From Bradyrhizobium cajani (lineage in GTDB: Bacteria > Pseudomonadota > Alphaproteobacteria > Rhizobiales > Xanthobacteraceae), in contig NZ_WQNE01000034.1 in the NCBI RefSeq assembly GCF_009759665.1, positions 21,271 through 85,270 on the forward strand: 64,000 bases of DNA, given 5' to 3'. Made by a program: the position numbers and the translations under genes. The first letter of the stretch is position 1, and each line of letters opens with the position of its first letter. Under the pieces are notes generated by a model that did not search any database, was not told the origin of the DNA, and was given only the letters and a program-made list of their open reading frames with translations. Below are positions 1 to 9,364 of this stretch, one piece after another.

Positions 1-1116
1 CTTGTCCAAGCGGGTCTCGGCCGTATCCTCGCGGCGAAATCCGGCCGCCTGCTCGAGTTGGGCGATGCTGGGATACAGCGCGCTGTGCTGATGATGTGGC
101 GAGCAGAAAAAACGTAAACGGATATGCGGCTCCTCGCTCACCTGCTCCAGCAGTGTTTGGGCGATGCGCGACTTGCCGATGCCCGGCTCGCCCGCGATTA
201 GAACGACGGAACCGTCGCCGGCTTTTGCCCGCTCCCAGCGGCGCCTCAACAACGCGATCTCTTCCTCACGACCAATCAGCGGCGTGCTGGCGGTCCGTAG
301 AGCCTCGAACCGACTGCCGACCAGACTCACGCCCAAGACCCGCCAGACGTGCACCGGATAGTCAATGCCCGCGACCGCCCTTTTTCCGAGATCGCCATAT
401 TCGAACAGGCCGCCCAGCATGCGACGTGTGTTGTCTGCGATGACCACGGTGTTCGGTTCGGCCAATCCCTGAAGACGTGCCGCAAGATTAGGGGTCTCAC
501 CGATGACCGCTTGTTCCTTGGCGGCGCCTTCCCCGAGCAGATCGCCGACGACGACAAGGCCTGTGGCTATACCGATACGCACACGCAACGTGGCTGCGTT
601 GCCTGCATCTAGTTTGGCCAAGGCTTCGATCAAGGCGAGACCCGCGCGCACCGCCTGTTCGGCGTCCTCCTCATGGGCCTGCGGGTAGCCGAAATAAGCC
701 AGCACGCCGTCACCGAGATATTTGGCAACAAAGCCTCCCGAGCTGGTGATCACCTCGGCGCAACGACGGTGATAAGCGCCGATGATGTCGCGCAGCTCCT
801 CCGGATCGAGCCGCGCCGACAATGCCGTGGATCCCACGAGGTCGGCGAACATGACCGTGAGTTGGCGGCGTTCGGCCTCGGGAGCCTTGCCGGCAGGGCG
901 GTCGGGCTCGACCTCGATCGTGTCGCGAAATGTTGCGGCGCCTAACGCGGCGATCGCATCGAGGAGAATACGGCGATGGCCAACCGCCGTCACGCCGAGA
1001 TCTCTGAGGTCGTCGGCAGTCAGCTTGGGCAGGATTGCCTCATCGATCGCGTTCTCCCGGAACGCCTGCTCGTAGCGTTCCAGGCCGAGTCCGCGCAGCC
1101 AGGCACTGGTCTTCAT
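1..1116 (-). CDS. SAM domain / class III adenylate cyclase / AAA-type ATPase regulator, 3' end outside window
   Basis: The minus frame is open from an ATG at 1116 to the window edge (372 codons, no stop), so only the N-terminal part is present. Residues 1-65 resemble a SAM-like domain (SAWLRGLGLERYEQAF, LGVTAVGHRRILLDAI). A class III cyclase catalytic domain follows: VMFADLVGSTAL near residue 88 supplies the first metal Asp, and KYLGDGVLAYFG the second. From about residue 270 an NB-ARC/AAA ATPase begins, with the P-loop GEPGIGKS at 309-316. This architecture is common in Bradyrhizobium, normally as proteins over 1000 aa with C-terminal TPR repeats. In-frame GTG codons lie 9 and 15 bases upstream as alternative starts. 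Cyclic nucleotide synthesis is inferred from the family; the stimulus is unknown. Confidence 0.88.
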   Translation of the reverse strand, partial: MKTSAWLRGLGLERYEQAFRENAIDEAILPKLTADDLRDLGVTAVGHRRILLDAIAALGAATFRDTIEVEPDRPAGKAPEAERRQLTVMFADLVGSTALSARLDPEELRDIIGAYHRRCAEVITSSGGFVAKYLGDGVLAYFGYPQAHEEDAEQAVRAGLALIEALAKLDAGNAATLRVRIGIATGLVVVGDLLGEGAAKEQAVIGETPNLAARLQGLAEPNTVVIADNTRRMLGGLFEYGDLGKRAVAGIDYPVHVWRVLGVSLVGSRFEALRTASTPLIGREEEIALLRRRWERAKAGDGSVVLIAGEPGIGKSRIAQTLLEQVSEEPHIRLRFFCSPHHQHSALYPSIAQLEQAAGFRREDTAETRLDK

Positions 1117-1334
1117 GGCGTTCACACGCACACTTGGCACTGGCAAGAGCCGCCGGGTCCGTCGCTGCCTTAGCCGTGCACCGATCGAGCCGCTCGCGGA
1201 CCGGCCGCCATACCAGAAGACGTAGCCAGCTTATCCCACCGCGTGGGGCGAAACACGCTTTTTTGGCGCGTGAAGTCGAACGATCTGAGTTCGTGGTCCG
1301 CTGCGGGGCAGATCTGCCACGCCCAGGAGCGTCC

Positions 1335-1802
1335 TCAGATTTCGCAACCGGTCAAATTCAATGCCTTGCGCAAGCCACCAAACGCCTTGAGCCGACAGGG
1401 CTCGGTGCCGCTGGGGGCCTTTGAGCGCTGCAAATTGGCCGTTCGCTTGACAACGGTTGCCTTTGGTTTCGGCTTGGGACGTTCAGCGCTCGCGATCTTC
1501 TTCGGGTTGTGCCGATGACGGACGATCGGCTCCGGCTTGGACGAACCGATACGGATGTCTTCTGGCGGAGCGACGCGGTCTTCGACCGAAGCAGCCTGTG
1601 TCGGCATCTCGCTGCTCACAGCGACGACGTCAAGGCGATCGGCCTTCGCCAAGGCGTCATGTGAAGCAGGGATGCCTGCGTTTTGCTCGGCAGGCGGCTG
1701 GACGATCGCGACTGCGCGACGCGGTGGCGCTCTCAGCTCCATTGCTGACAGCACTCCTACACTCAACAGGATAAGGAGGCCCAACAACGCCATTCTCAGC
1801 AT
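1335..1802 (-). CDS. Hypothetical membrane-anchored protein, 155 aa
   Basis: The protein starts with a hydrophobic segment (MLRMALLGLLILLSVGVLSAM), which could be a signal anchor or signal peptide. The rest is low-complexity and Pro/Lys/Arg-rich (RPKPKPKATVVKR near residue 110), ending in a short tail with two cysteines. A GAGG-type ribosome site lies just before the ATG. No family is recognised. A periplasmic or envelope-facing protein held by its N-terminus fits the layout. It is flanked by the cyclase gene on the same strand and a DUF805 gene on the other. Codon composition is normal for the window. Confidence 0.6.
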   Translation of the reverse strand: MLRMALLGLLILLSVGVLSAMELRAPPRRAVAIVQPPAEQNAGIPASHDALAKADRLDVVAVSSEMPTQAASVEDRVAPPEDIRIGSSKPEPIVRHRHNPKKIASAERPKPKPKATVVKRTANLQRSKAPSGTEPCRLKAFGGLRKALNLTGCEI

Positions 1803-2037
1803 AATGCGCCTCTAACCTGGGTTAGTGCCGCTGAAAATTCTCCGCGCCAATGAGGCAACTTGTCGGCGGCCGCCGACCTACGACGAATCATTTGCCGACA
1901 GGGTTAACGTCGGTGATGCTCTCCACACGTACCGGGAAGTAGGTGAAACTCGCGAAGTTTGCCCGCCATGGCGAACCAAATCCGCCGCCGTACCGACCAA
2001 TCAAAGCACCCGAGAGGACGCTCCTGACGAGGATGCG

Positions 2038-2508
2038 ATGAACCTGCAGAAGATCCTTTTCAGCTTCGACGGCCGGATCGGCCGCCGTACCTATTGGCTG
2101 GCGATCCTCGCCCTGATCGTCGCGGTGCCGGTCTTGACCTTCGCCCCCTTTCTCCTCGGAAGCGAAGAGTGGGCCGTCCTGATCGTCGCCCTGACCTCGC
2201 AATTCATATGGCTCTTGAGCCTGTGGCCGATACTGGCCGTGGGCAGCAAGCGATTGCACGACCGCAACAAGAACGGATGGTGGCTGCTGGCCTTCTGGCT
2301 GCTCCCCTTCGCCCTGTTCGCTGGCGGCCTCGGCATCGTCTTGTTTGACGATCCCAGAACCGGCCGGAGCGGAGATTTCGCGACCGGCTCGGTCCTGCTT
2401 CTTGCGAGCCTTCCGCCCGCGCTGTGGGGCATCGTCGAGCTCGGCATTCTGCCCGGCACCAAGGGGCCGAACCCGTACGGCGCCGACCCGGCGCAACAGC
2501 CGACTTGA
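2038..2508 (+). CDS. DUF805 family inner-membrane protein
   Basis: At 156 aa this is a typical DUF805 length, and the family signatures are all visible: FSFDGRIGRRTYW at the N-terminus, KRLHDRNKNGWW in the middle and PGTKGPNPYGADP at the C-terminus. Three or four hydrophobic segments lie between them. The frame is open further upstream, but the family normally begins with MNxxxxLFSFDGR, so the ATG at 2038 is chosen; a GAGG site precedes it. The molecular function of DUF805 proteins is not established. Confidence 0.88.
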   Translation: MNLQKILFSFDGRIGRRTYWLAILALIVAVPVLTFAPFLLGSEEWAVLIVALTSQFIWLLSLWPILAVGSKRLHDRNKNGWWLLAFWLLPFALFAGGLGIVLFDDPRTGRSGDFATGSVLLLASLPPALWGIVELGILPGTKGPNPYGADPAQQPT

Positions 2509-2706
2509 AAGCCGCTATGCGTGCCGCGCTGGAGCTGATCGCTCTTGCAGAGTTTGAACCATCTGACCTGCCAGCGGCCTGTCTCTACGTCTGCTGTTCG
2601 GGGCAGACAGCAAAATGACAGGTCAACCTCAAACTGGCGCTCTTGACCGTTGCCGAAGTCACAACCTTTCCAAGGTATCTTTTGGATGTGATAGCTCTAG
2701 CGAACT

Positions 2707-3267
2707 ATGTTCAAATGGCTCAAACCGCTTCTTTTTGGGATTTGGGGGCTTCTGCTGATCCCCCTGATCGGCACGACTCTTGAAAGATGGTTCAGGGAAA
2801 ACATCTTCTCCGAGCCGAACGCTGTGGCCACGGCGATTTCCAATAACCTCGTCGCAGTGAGCCAACTTCGTTGGTTTAATTTTGCGTTGGTCTTTATGAC
2901 CGGAATCGTGATTGGCGTCTCGTTGGAATCGTCAAAGCGGAAGTCAGGCGAGCGAAAAGCTTTCGAGCTCCGAAGCCTCGGTTATAGGTTTCGCAGTCTT
3001 TCAGATAACATCAAGCTTCGGACCGCATCGCCAGGATGGCCGGACAATGCGCGCGATCTGAGGCCTGCAATCCTGTCTGCATTTGTCTCCGCCAGGAAGT
3101 TTGACGTGTGGGTGCCTGACGAGCGCATGTACGAACTGCCGGACGCGTCATTCCTGTGTGAATACTTCAGATCCGTCGGAATGCTTTTGGAGGATGGCCA
3201 TTTGGACGACGCCAGCCGGGAGGCGCTGTCCTGGAAACCATTTCTCGATAGAGGAAAGCCGTCTTAG
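2707..3267 (+). CDS. Hypothetical membrane protein, 186 aa
   Basis: There are two predicted membrane segments (about residues 6-25 and 57-77) and a soluble, charged C-terminal half of about 100 residues (RSLGYRFRSLSDNIKL, SAREALSW-like stretches). I do not recognise the family. The first part of the gene and its upstream region are clearly less GC-rich than the neighbours (runs such as ttctttttgggatttggggg), which suggests more recent acquisition. No strong ribosome site precedes the ATG, so the start is uncertain. Confidence 0.6.
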   Translation: MFKWLKPLLFGIWGLLLIPLIGTTLERWFRENIFSEPNAVATAISNNLVAVSQLRWFNFALVFMTGIVIGVSLESSKRKSGERKAFELRSLGYRFRSLSDNIKLRTASPGWPDNARDLRPAILSAFVSARKFDVWVPDERMYELPDASFLCEYFRSVGMLLEDGHLDDASREALSWKPFLDRGKPS

Positions 3268-3327
3268 GTTTTCCCGACGCCAAGTCAATGCGAGAGTGCA
3301 CTCGCAGTCCGCCCTGCGGCATGGAGC

Positions 3328-5568
3328 CTACACGAAATCGATGTGTTTGCTCAGCGGCAATTCGCGGATGCGTTTGCCGGTGGCGGCGAAGATGGCGTTG
3401 GCGAGCGCGGGCGCGGCGGGCGGAACCGGAGGCTCGCCGATGCCGCGGATGGCGCTGCCGCTGTCGGTCGCGCGTACCTCGATCACCGGCGTCTGGTAGA
3501 GACGCAGGGTTTCGTAGGCATCGAAGTTCGTCTGCTCAGGCACGCCGTCCCTATAGGTCAATTCGCAATTGATGGCGTGACCGAGTCCCCAGACGACGCC
3601 GCCCTGGACCTGGTTCTCGAAATTCTCGGGGTCGAGCACTTTGCCCACATCGGCCGCGACGAACACCCTGTCGATCTTGATGCCGCGCGGCGTGTTGGTG
3701 ACTTCCACGACTTCCGCGACGGGCACGCCGAACGACAGCGTGAACGCGATGCCGCGCCCGCGGTCCTTGCCGGGGTCGCTACCCCATCCCGACATCTCGC
3801 CGACCGTTTCCAGCACCTTGCGCGACGGCTCGTGCCAGCAGAGCCGGATCAATTCCTTCAGGGGATCGGCGCCCGCTGCGCGGATCAACTCGTCGAGGAA
3901 GCAGTCGTGCAGAAAGCCGTTGCCGGACGCGCCGACCGAGCGCCATGAGCTGACCGGCACCATTTCCGGCACGCGATAGCCGGTGACGCGATAATGAGGA
4001 ATCCGGAGCGGCTGATCCCAGGCACCCGCGACGATGGCAGTGTCGGGGCCGAAGGTCGGGATGCCCAGCCGGCCGAACCACGAGGCGGTCACCGAAGGGC
4101 AAGCGAGCTTGAGATCATAGGCCTCGACCTTGCCATCCTTGACCGCACCGCGCATGCGCGCCATGCCGAGCGGGCGCGGGAAGTCGTGACTCATGTCCTC
4201 TTCTCGCGTCCAGGTCATCTTGATCGGGCGCCCCGGATGCGCCTTCGCCAATTCGACCGCTTGGCGGACATAGTCGTGTTCGAGGCGCCGGCCAAAACTG
4301 CCGCCGGAAAACTGGGAATGCAGGTGGATGTTCTCGGCGCGGAGCCCCGTGACCTCGGCGGCCATTGCAACCACGAACAGCGGAATCTGCGTCCCCGTCC
4401 AGATGTCGAGCCGGCCGTCCTTCAACTGGACCACGGCATTCATCGGCTCGAGCGGCGCGTGCGCGAGGTATGGCACTTTATACTCTGCCTCGAGCACGCC
4501 AGCACCCTGCAGCGCCGCCTCCGCATCGCCGTCATCCTTGAGCCGGCTGTCCTGGCGTTCCGCCGTGAAGGACGCAGCGACCGTCTGGAACATGGCCGCG
4601 CTGGATGGTGGATAGGGCGATGGCCCCCAATCGCACTTGATCAGGTTCGCCGCCTTGAACGCGCGCCAGGTATTGTCGGCGATCACGCCGACGCCGCCAG
4701 TGATCGGTACGATCGCGATGACGCCTCTCGACTTCTCGGCTGCGCTGGCATCAAAACTCTTGATACCGCCGCCGATCCTCGGATTGGTGCGCACCGTGGC
4801 GTAGACCATGCCGGGCATCTTGATGTCGATTCCAAATGTCGCCGTCCCCGTTGATTTTGCGACGATGTCGATGCGCTGCATCGTTTTGCCGAGATAGCGC
4901 CACTCCGCTTCCGGCTTGAGCCGGACATCTCTGGGCGGATCAATCCGGGCGGCGTCCGCGGCCAGCGAGGCGTAGCTGAGCGCTTCGCCGCGTGGCGTGA
5001 TCACGCTGCCGTTGCTGGTCTTCAGCTCCTCCTTGGCAATGCCGGTCCGCTTTGCGGCAGCCTGCAGCAAGACGTCCCTCGCGACCGCGCCGGCGACGCG
5101 CATCTTCTCATAGGCGTCGGGGACGGTCGACGATCCCCCGGTGATCTGCAGGCTCAGGAACTTGCTCACGGCATCGCCCACGACGCGCGCCTGGCGAGCA
5201 ATCAGACCGTCGTTGGTCGCGGCAAATGGCAGCCCTTCCGCCGTCACCGCACCGTTGTAGTAGGCGGCACTCGGCGGCCCAAAATCGATTCTGATGTCGT
5301 TCCAGGCGACATCGAGTTCTTCCGCAACCAGCGCCGCGAGCACCGACGCGACGCCTTGCCCGACATCGGCGCGCGGCGTGATGACGGTCACGCCGGTCTG
5401 GTCGATGCGCACGTAGGGCGTAAGCGCGACCTGCCCATCGCCGAGCTGCCTCGACAGCGGATTCTCAGGCTCGCGCTTGTACGCGTAAACACCGAACGCG
5501 ACGCCGCCTGCGATCGCCGCGGAGCCGATCAGGAATGTGCGTCGCGCGATAGTGCCGAGCCTGCTCAT
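3328..5568 (-). CDS. iorB: Molybdopterin-binding large subunit of an isoquinoline 1-oxidoreductase-type hydroxylase
   Basis: At 746 aa with a twin-arginine-like N-terminus (IARRTFLIGSAAIAGG), this is the size and export signal of IorB-type xanthine oxidase family subunits. The molybdopterin region includes GGSFGRRLEHDY, and a GIGEPPVPPAAPAL segment near the C-terminus carries the conserved glutamate that acts as base in this family. The ATG at 5568 overlaps the stop of the small subunit gene by 4 bp, so the two are translationally coupled. No FAD subunit gene is adjacent, as expected for the IorAB type, which passes electrons to a cytochrome or quinone. The substrate (an aldehyde or N-heterocycle) cannot be told from sequence. 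Confidence 0.93.
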   Translation of the reverse strand: MSRLGTIARRTFLIGSAAIAGGVAFGVYAYKREPENPLSRQLGDGQVALTPYVRIDQTGVTVITPRADVGQGVASVLAALVAEELDVAWNDIRIDFGPPSAAYYNGAVTAEGLPFAATNDGLIARQARVVGDAVSKFLSLQITGGSSTVPDAYEKMRVAGAVARDVLLQAAAKRTGIAKEELKTSNGSVITPRGEALSYASLAADAARIDPPRDVRLKPEAEWRYLGKTMQRIDIVAKSTGTATFGIDIKMPGMVYATVRTNPRIGGGIKSFDASAAEKSRGVIAIVPITGGVGVIADNTWRAFKAANLIKCDWGPSPYPPSSAAMFQTVAASFTAERQDSRLKDDGDAEAALQGAGVLEAEYKVPYLAHAPLEPMNAVVQLKDGRLDIWTGTQIPLFVVAMAAEVTGLRAENIHLHSQFSGGSFGRRLEHDYVRQAVELAKAHPGRPIKMTWTREEDMSHDFPRPLGMARMRGAVKDGKVEAYDLKLACPSVTASWFGRLGIPTFGPDTAIVAGAWDQPLRIPHYRVTGYRVPEMVPVSSWRSVGASGNGFLHDCFLDELIRAAGADPLKELIRLCWHEPSRKVLETVGEMSGWGSDPGKDRGRGIAFTLSFGVPVAEVVEVTNTPRGIKIDRVFVAADVGKVLDPENFENQVQGGVVWGLGHAINCELTYRDGVPEQTNFDAYETLRLYQTPVIEVRATDSGSAIRGIGEPPVPPAAPALANAIFAATGKRIRELPLSKHIDFV

Positions 5569-6029
5569 GTCGCGCGTCCCTTGAGTTCGCGCGCCGCGGT
5601 CCTGATCGCGGCGCGGATACGCGGATAAGTGCCGCAGCGGCACAGATTGCCCGACATCGTCTGGTCGATGTCGTCGTCGCTCGGGTTGGGATTGTCTCTC
5701 AACAGCGCGGCGGCCGACATCATCTGGCCGGACTGGCAATAGCCGCATTGTGCGACCTGGTGCTTTATCCAGGCCTTCTGCACGACATGCATCGCCTCCG
5801 GCGTGCCCAATCCCTCGATCGTGGTGATGTCGGCTTTGACGTCCGCAGCCGGCAGCGAGCAGGATCGCACCGGCTCGCCGCCGACATGCACCGTGCATGC
5901 GCCGCACATCGCGACGCCGCAGCCATATTTCGGTCCGGTGATGCCAAGTACGTCACGCAGGACCCATAGCAGAGGCATCTCGTCTTCGACGTCAACCTGA
6001 TGCGTCTTGCCGTTGACGGTGAGCTGCAT
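5565..6029 (-). CDS. iorA: [2Fe-2S] small subunit of an isoquinoline 1-oxidoreductase-type hydroxylase
   Basis: The protein is 154 aa starting MQLTVNGKTHQVD. An N-terminal plant-type ferredoxin site is visible as CGVAMCGACTVHVGG. The second, all-helical [2Fe-2S] site is visible as CGYCQSGQM and CRCGTYPRIR. This is the full complement of eight cluster cysteines of the family. Upstream in-frame ATGs exist, but the ferredoxin fold begins right at MQLTVNG and a ggaggtcaca-type ribosome site sits before it. It forms an operon with the downstream large subunit and shuttles electrons from the molybdenum centre. Confidence 0.94.
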   Translation of the reverse strand: MQLTVNGKTHQVDVEDEMPLLWVLRDVLGITGPKYGCGVAMCGACTVHVGGEPVRSCSLPAADVKADITTIEGLGTPEAMHVVQKAWIKHQVAQCGYCQSGQMMSAAALLRDNPNPSDDDIDQTMSGNLCRCGTYPRIRAAIRTAARELKGRAT

Positions 6030-6592
6030 GTGACCTCCGAAGCTGCTCGGAGCGTAACGGTCCTTGACCGCGCCCGCATTGGTTCTGCCCGTCACGTGAG
6101 AGGTGCGGCAACCTACGCCAAAGTCTTGGCGCTGTCATGAAGATCACGAAGACTTGCAAGATGATCTTGAATTGAATCGATGCGATCGCGGCATCCAGGC
6201 GTTGTTGTGTCGCGATCGCCGGCTATGGACGACGCATCCGACCCATGACCGCTCCTTGCCCTTGGCTGAACACCGCGAGAGCCATTGCCATGTCTGCTGT
6301 CTGAGGATGGCCGGACGTCGCCGGACTGATGGGCGGACCGCTGCTTTTGACCCGAAGCAGACTCGGCGTTGATGGCTTCTTCGCCCTCGCCTGCTGCGCG
6401 AACGGCATCACCCACCGCAGCGACCGCTGTGCTATTCTGCGCAGAGGATAGAGCGTGGCCTTGGGCCTCAGTGGGAGGCAGATGAGGCGGCGCGCGTTCG
6501 TTGATGTGTTGGGTGGCGCGGCGGCGCCATGGCGCGAAACTCCGGATTTGTATAGGATTAAGCATCGTTCTGACCCACCCGGGGGGAGCGAA
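6030..6592 (+). other. Non-coding gap between divergent genes
   Basis: No convincing gene is seen in 560 bases. Around 6290-6360 the sequence looks like a degenerate copy of a dispersed element (tgtctgct ... agcagac arms), of the same flavour as the one near 7990-8080. The divergent promoters of iorA and the GAF-cyclase gene must lie here, but no consensus is clear. Confidence 0.4.
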
Positions 6593-7981
6593 ATGCGGCG
6601 ACGCGGCGGAAGCGAACATCCGATCAAGGGTCGGCGCGCGAGCGGGCGCAAAGCGCCCAAACCGTCGACCGCAGCCCCATCCATTGCCGAACTGCAAAAG
6701 CAGGTAGGCACTCTCACCCGCGAGCTGAAAGAGGCGAACGAGCGGCAGACCGCGACCGCTGAGGTGTTGCAGGTCATCAACCGCTCGCCCGGCGAGCTAG
6801 AGCCCGTGTTCCAAGCCATGCTGGCAAGTGCGATGCGGATTTGCGATGCGAACTTCGGGATCCTGTTTGAGTATACCGACGGGACGTTTCGCGCGCTGTC
6901 GTCACTCGGCGTGCCGAAGGCGTTTGACGAGCACTGCCGACAAGCGCGGGTTTGGGGACCACATACGGGCCTTGGTCAGATCGTCGGTACCAAGCAACCG
7001 GTGCATATCCTCGATGTTCGCGAGCAACGCGCCTATGCCGACAAGGACCCCAACCGCATCGCGGCCGTGGAAATGAGCGGAATGCGCACGATCGTCGTCG
7101 TGCCGATGCTCAAAGGAGGCGAACTGGTGGGCGCCTTCAGCATCTTCCGTCAGGAGGTGCGCGCGTTCACCGACCGACAAATCGAACTGGTGGGCAACTT
7201 CGCAGTGCAGGCGGTGATCGCGATCGAGAATGCGCGTCTGCTCAACGAACTGCGCGAACGAACTGAGGAAGTCGTCAAACTAAACCAACAACTCGAACGG
7301 CGCGTAGCCGACCAGGTAGGCGAAATCGAGCGTATGAGCAGGCTGAGGCGCTTCTTGCCGCCGCAAGTGGCTGATCTGATCGTCGCGTCCGGTTCGGAGA
7401 AACAACTCGAAAGCCATCGTCGAGAGATTACCGCGCTCTTCTGTGATCTGCGTGGCTTCACCGGATTTACTGAGAGTGCCGACGCGGAAGACGTAATTGC
7501 GCTGTTGCGCGAATACCACGCTGCCATTGGCGAGAAGATCATCAAATACAGCGGCACTCTGGAACGCTATGCGGGCGACGGCGTGATGGTCGTCTTTAAT
7601 GATCCTGTTCCTGTGGAGAACCCAGCGCTTCAAGCGGTGCTCATGGCGCTCGAAATGCGAGACGCCATCGTTGCGTTGACTGAGACTTGGCATCGGTTGG
7701 GGCAGGACATCGGCTTCGGCATCGGGATTGCGCACGGCTTTGCTACGCTTGGCACAATCGGCTTTGAAGGACGGTTCGACTATGCCGCCATTGGCACGGT
7801 ATCCAACGTCGCCTCTCGGCTGTGCGATGAGGCCAAACCGGGTCAAATTCTCATCAGCCCGCGAGTGTTGATGAAGGTCGAGAACGCCGTGACTGTCGAG
7901 CCAGTGGATGAGTTCGCGCTCAAGGGTATCCGACGTCCGCTGGCTGCGTACAACGTCGTCTCGGTCAAAACGGTAAATTGA
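6593..7981 (+). CDS. GAF domain-containing class III adenylate/guanylate cyclase
   Basis: This 462-aa protein has a basic N-terminus and a coiled-coil stretch (SIAELQKQVGTLTRELKEAN). A GAF domain (about 65-215) follows, with a typical start motif near LQVINRSPGELEPVFQAML. A second coiled coil (about 225-250) leads to a class III cyclase domain. ITALFCDLRGFTGFTE and ERYAGDGVMVVF carry the two metal-binding aspartates, and DYAAIGTVSNVASRLCD is the usual C-terminal signature. The start at 6593 is chosen because GGGGGGAG lies 7 bases upstream; longer in-frame starts lack one. It likely makes a cyclic nucleotide in response to a ligand or redox state sensed by GAF. No membrane segment is seen. Confidence 0.9.
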   Translation: MRRRGGSEHPIKGRRASGRKAPKPSTAAPSIAELQKQVGTLTRELKEANERQTATAEVLQVINRSPGELEPVFQAMLASAMRICDANFGILFEYTDGTFRALSSLGVPKAFDEHCRQARVWGPHTGLGQIVGTKQPVHILDVREQRAYADKDPNRIAAVEMSGMRTIVVVPMLKGGELVGAFSIFRQEVRAFTDRQIELVGNFAVQAVIAIENARLLNELRERTEEVVKLNQQLERRVADQVGEIERMSRLRRFLPPQVADLIVASGSEKQLESHRREITALFCDLRGFTGFTESADAEDVIALLREYHAAIGEKIIKYSGTLERYAGDGVMVVFNDPVPVENPALQAVLMALEMRDAIVALTETWHRLGQDIGFGIGIAHGFATLGTIGFEGRFDYAAIGTVSNVASRLCDEAKPGQILISPRVLMKVENAVTVEPVDEFALKGIRRPLAAYNVVSVKTVN

Positions 7982-9088
7982 AGGAGACCGGAATGAATGT
8001 CCGAGTGTGGCCCTGAGCTGACGTGTAGCGGAAGCTCTGGCATGTCCGCTTTCGGAGACAGAGCGGATCGAGCCTCGGGCAGCCCCAACATTGCATTGAA
8101 TCATTGGAGGCAGCCAAACTCGCGGCCACCAAAAACCACTCGCGTGCAGGATCACACCTGCCGCTGCGGCAAGCGGCGCAAGGAAGGGGATGGCCTGCCG
8201 CCAGGACCCGTCGAACGGCCAGGTACCGAGCGCGATGGGTTTGCCTGACGACGCGCCGGCCTGCGGCCCGGAAGGGAGAGGTCGATCCCGGAACGCTCTC
8301 CACCTGGCTTCGATGGATGCGTGAAAGTCCTCAGGAGCGACAGCGAGTTCAGGACTGCTCAGAACCACTTGCATCATCGCGCCACTGGGCTGGAACATCA
8401 GTCTGGAGCCTGGGGGCGCAAGGAAGCTCCGTTTGGGGGCGATGTCGCGCTCGTAGAACGTGTTGGTCACCACCACAACGATCGCGTCCGGACCTGTCGA
8501 GACGTAGCGCCCGTAGACAGGTTTGGTCGCCCGCTCGACGATCGGGTCCGGAGGCAACAAACCTCCGGAATGTGAGTCGTCGAGCCGACGCACCTCCTGA
8601 ACGTCCTGCCACGGAACGAACAGCCTTAGCCAGGGTCTGTTGAACGAGATACCCGATTGCGACAGCTGGATGATGGGTCTTTCGGGACAGTAGTGGCGGA
8701 AGAGCGCATAGGCGATGTAGCCACATCCGAGATAGATCGCCATCCAGCCGAAAACATTCAGCTGCTGGTCGATCAATGGCCTGACGACTGACGCGATGCC
8801 CCAAATGCCAAGAGCGAGAAACACCCCAATAACAGTCGCCCCGTTTATGCGCACATTAATACGGGAGCCCCAACGGATGATCAGGAGCGTAGCTGCCAGG
8901 CCCGCACCCCCCAGCCCCAGCATGGCCAAACCGACAAGGGCCCGAGAAGCGCCATTCGCACCGCCGGAGTGAAGGACGGCGGCAAGTCCACCGACGCAAG
9001 ACCACATGGCCTAAGGCACCCTGTCGAACACAAATTTGTTCCGTCTGTACTCGACCGGTGACGAAACATCCGCGCTCGGGTCGCTCAT
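7280..9088 (-). pseudogene. Decaying membrane-protein gene with in-frame amber codon and missing stop
   Basis: The frame begins at an ATG at 9088 with a good GGGAG site 6 bases upstream and reads MSDPSADVSSPVEYRRNKF. It then meets TAG at 9011-9013, and two codons later continues in the same frame from ATG 9007 as an apparently intact membrane protein. That protein has hydrophobic segments at about residues 24-45, 57-75 and 87-104 counted from 9007, and a PH-like soluble part ending near residue 300. After about residue 310 it reads through a repeat and then antisense to the cyclase gene to 7280. So the N-terminus has a nonsense codon and the natural stop seems lost. A shortened product from 9007 remains possible. 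Family not recognised. Confidence 0.55.
7993..8080. repeat. Degenerate dispersed intergenic element
   Basis: Stretches such as gaatgtccgagtgtggccc and catgtccgctttcggagaca look like a worn copy of a Bradyrhizobium intergenic element with tgtccgcttt / agcgga arms. It sits between the cyclase stop and the last recognisable codons of the decaying membrane-protein gene, which may explain the loss of that gene's original end. Confidence 0.35.
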
Positions 9089-9364
9089 GGATATCTCCCG
9101 TCGGCCAGAGTGCGAAGGGACCTGGCGACGCAATATTCGCCTTGCGACACAACGATGTCGAGCATTCCAGCATTCGGCTGAGCGAATGCGCGGCGCGGTC
9201 GCGGCGCGCGCCGACCTTGACCGCATTTGGCCCTTTGCCGACTCGCAGGGGCGAAACGGCTTTGTTCGGTTTTGAAGGCAGAACGGCCGGGGCCTATTTC
9301 GCGGGCTAATAGCGCATCCGGCTTTCGCATCGATGCCCGGACGTGTTGACGAAGCCGTGACGCC

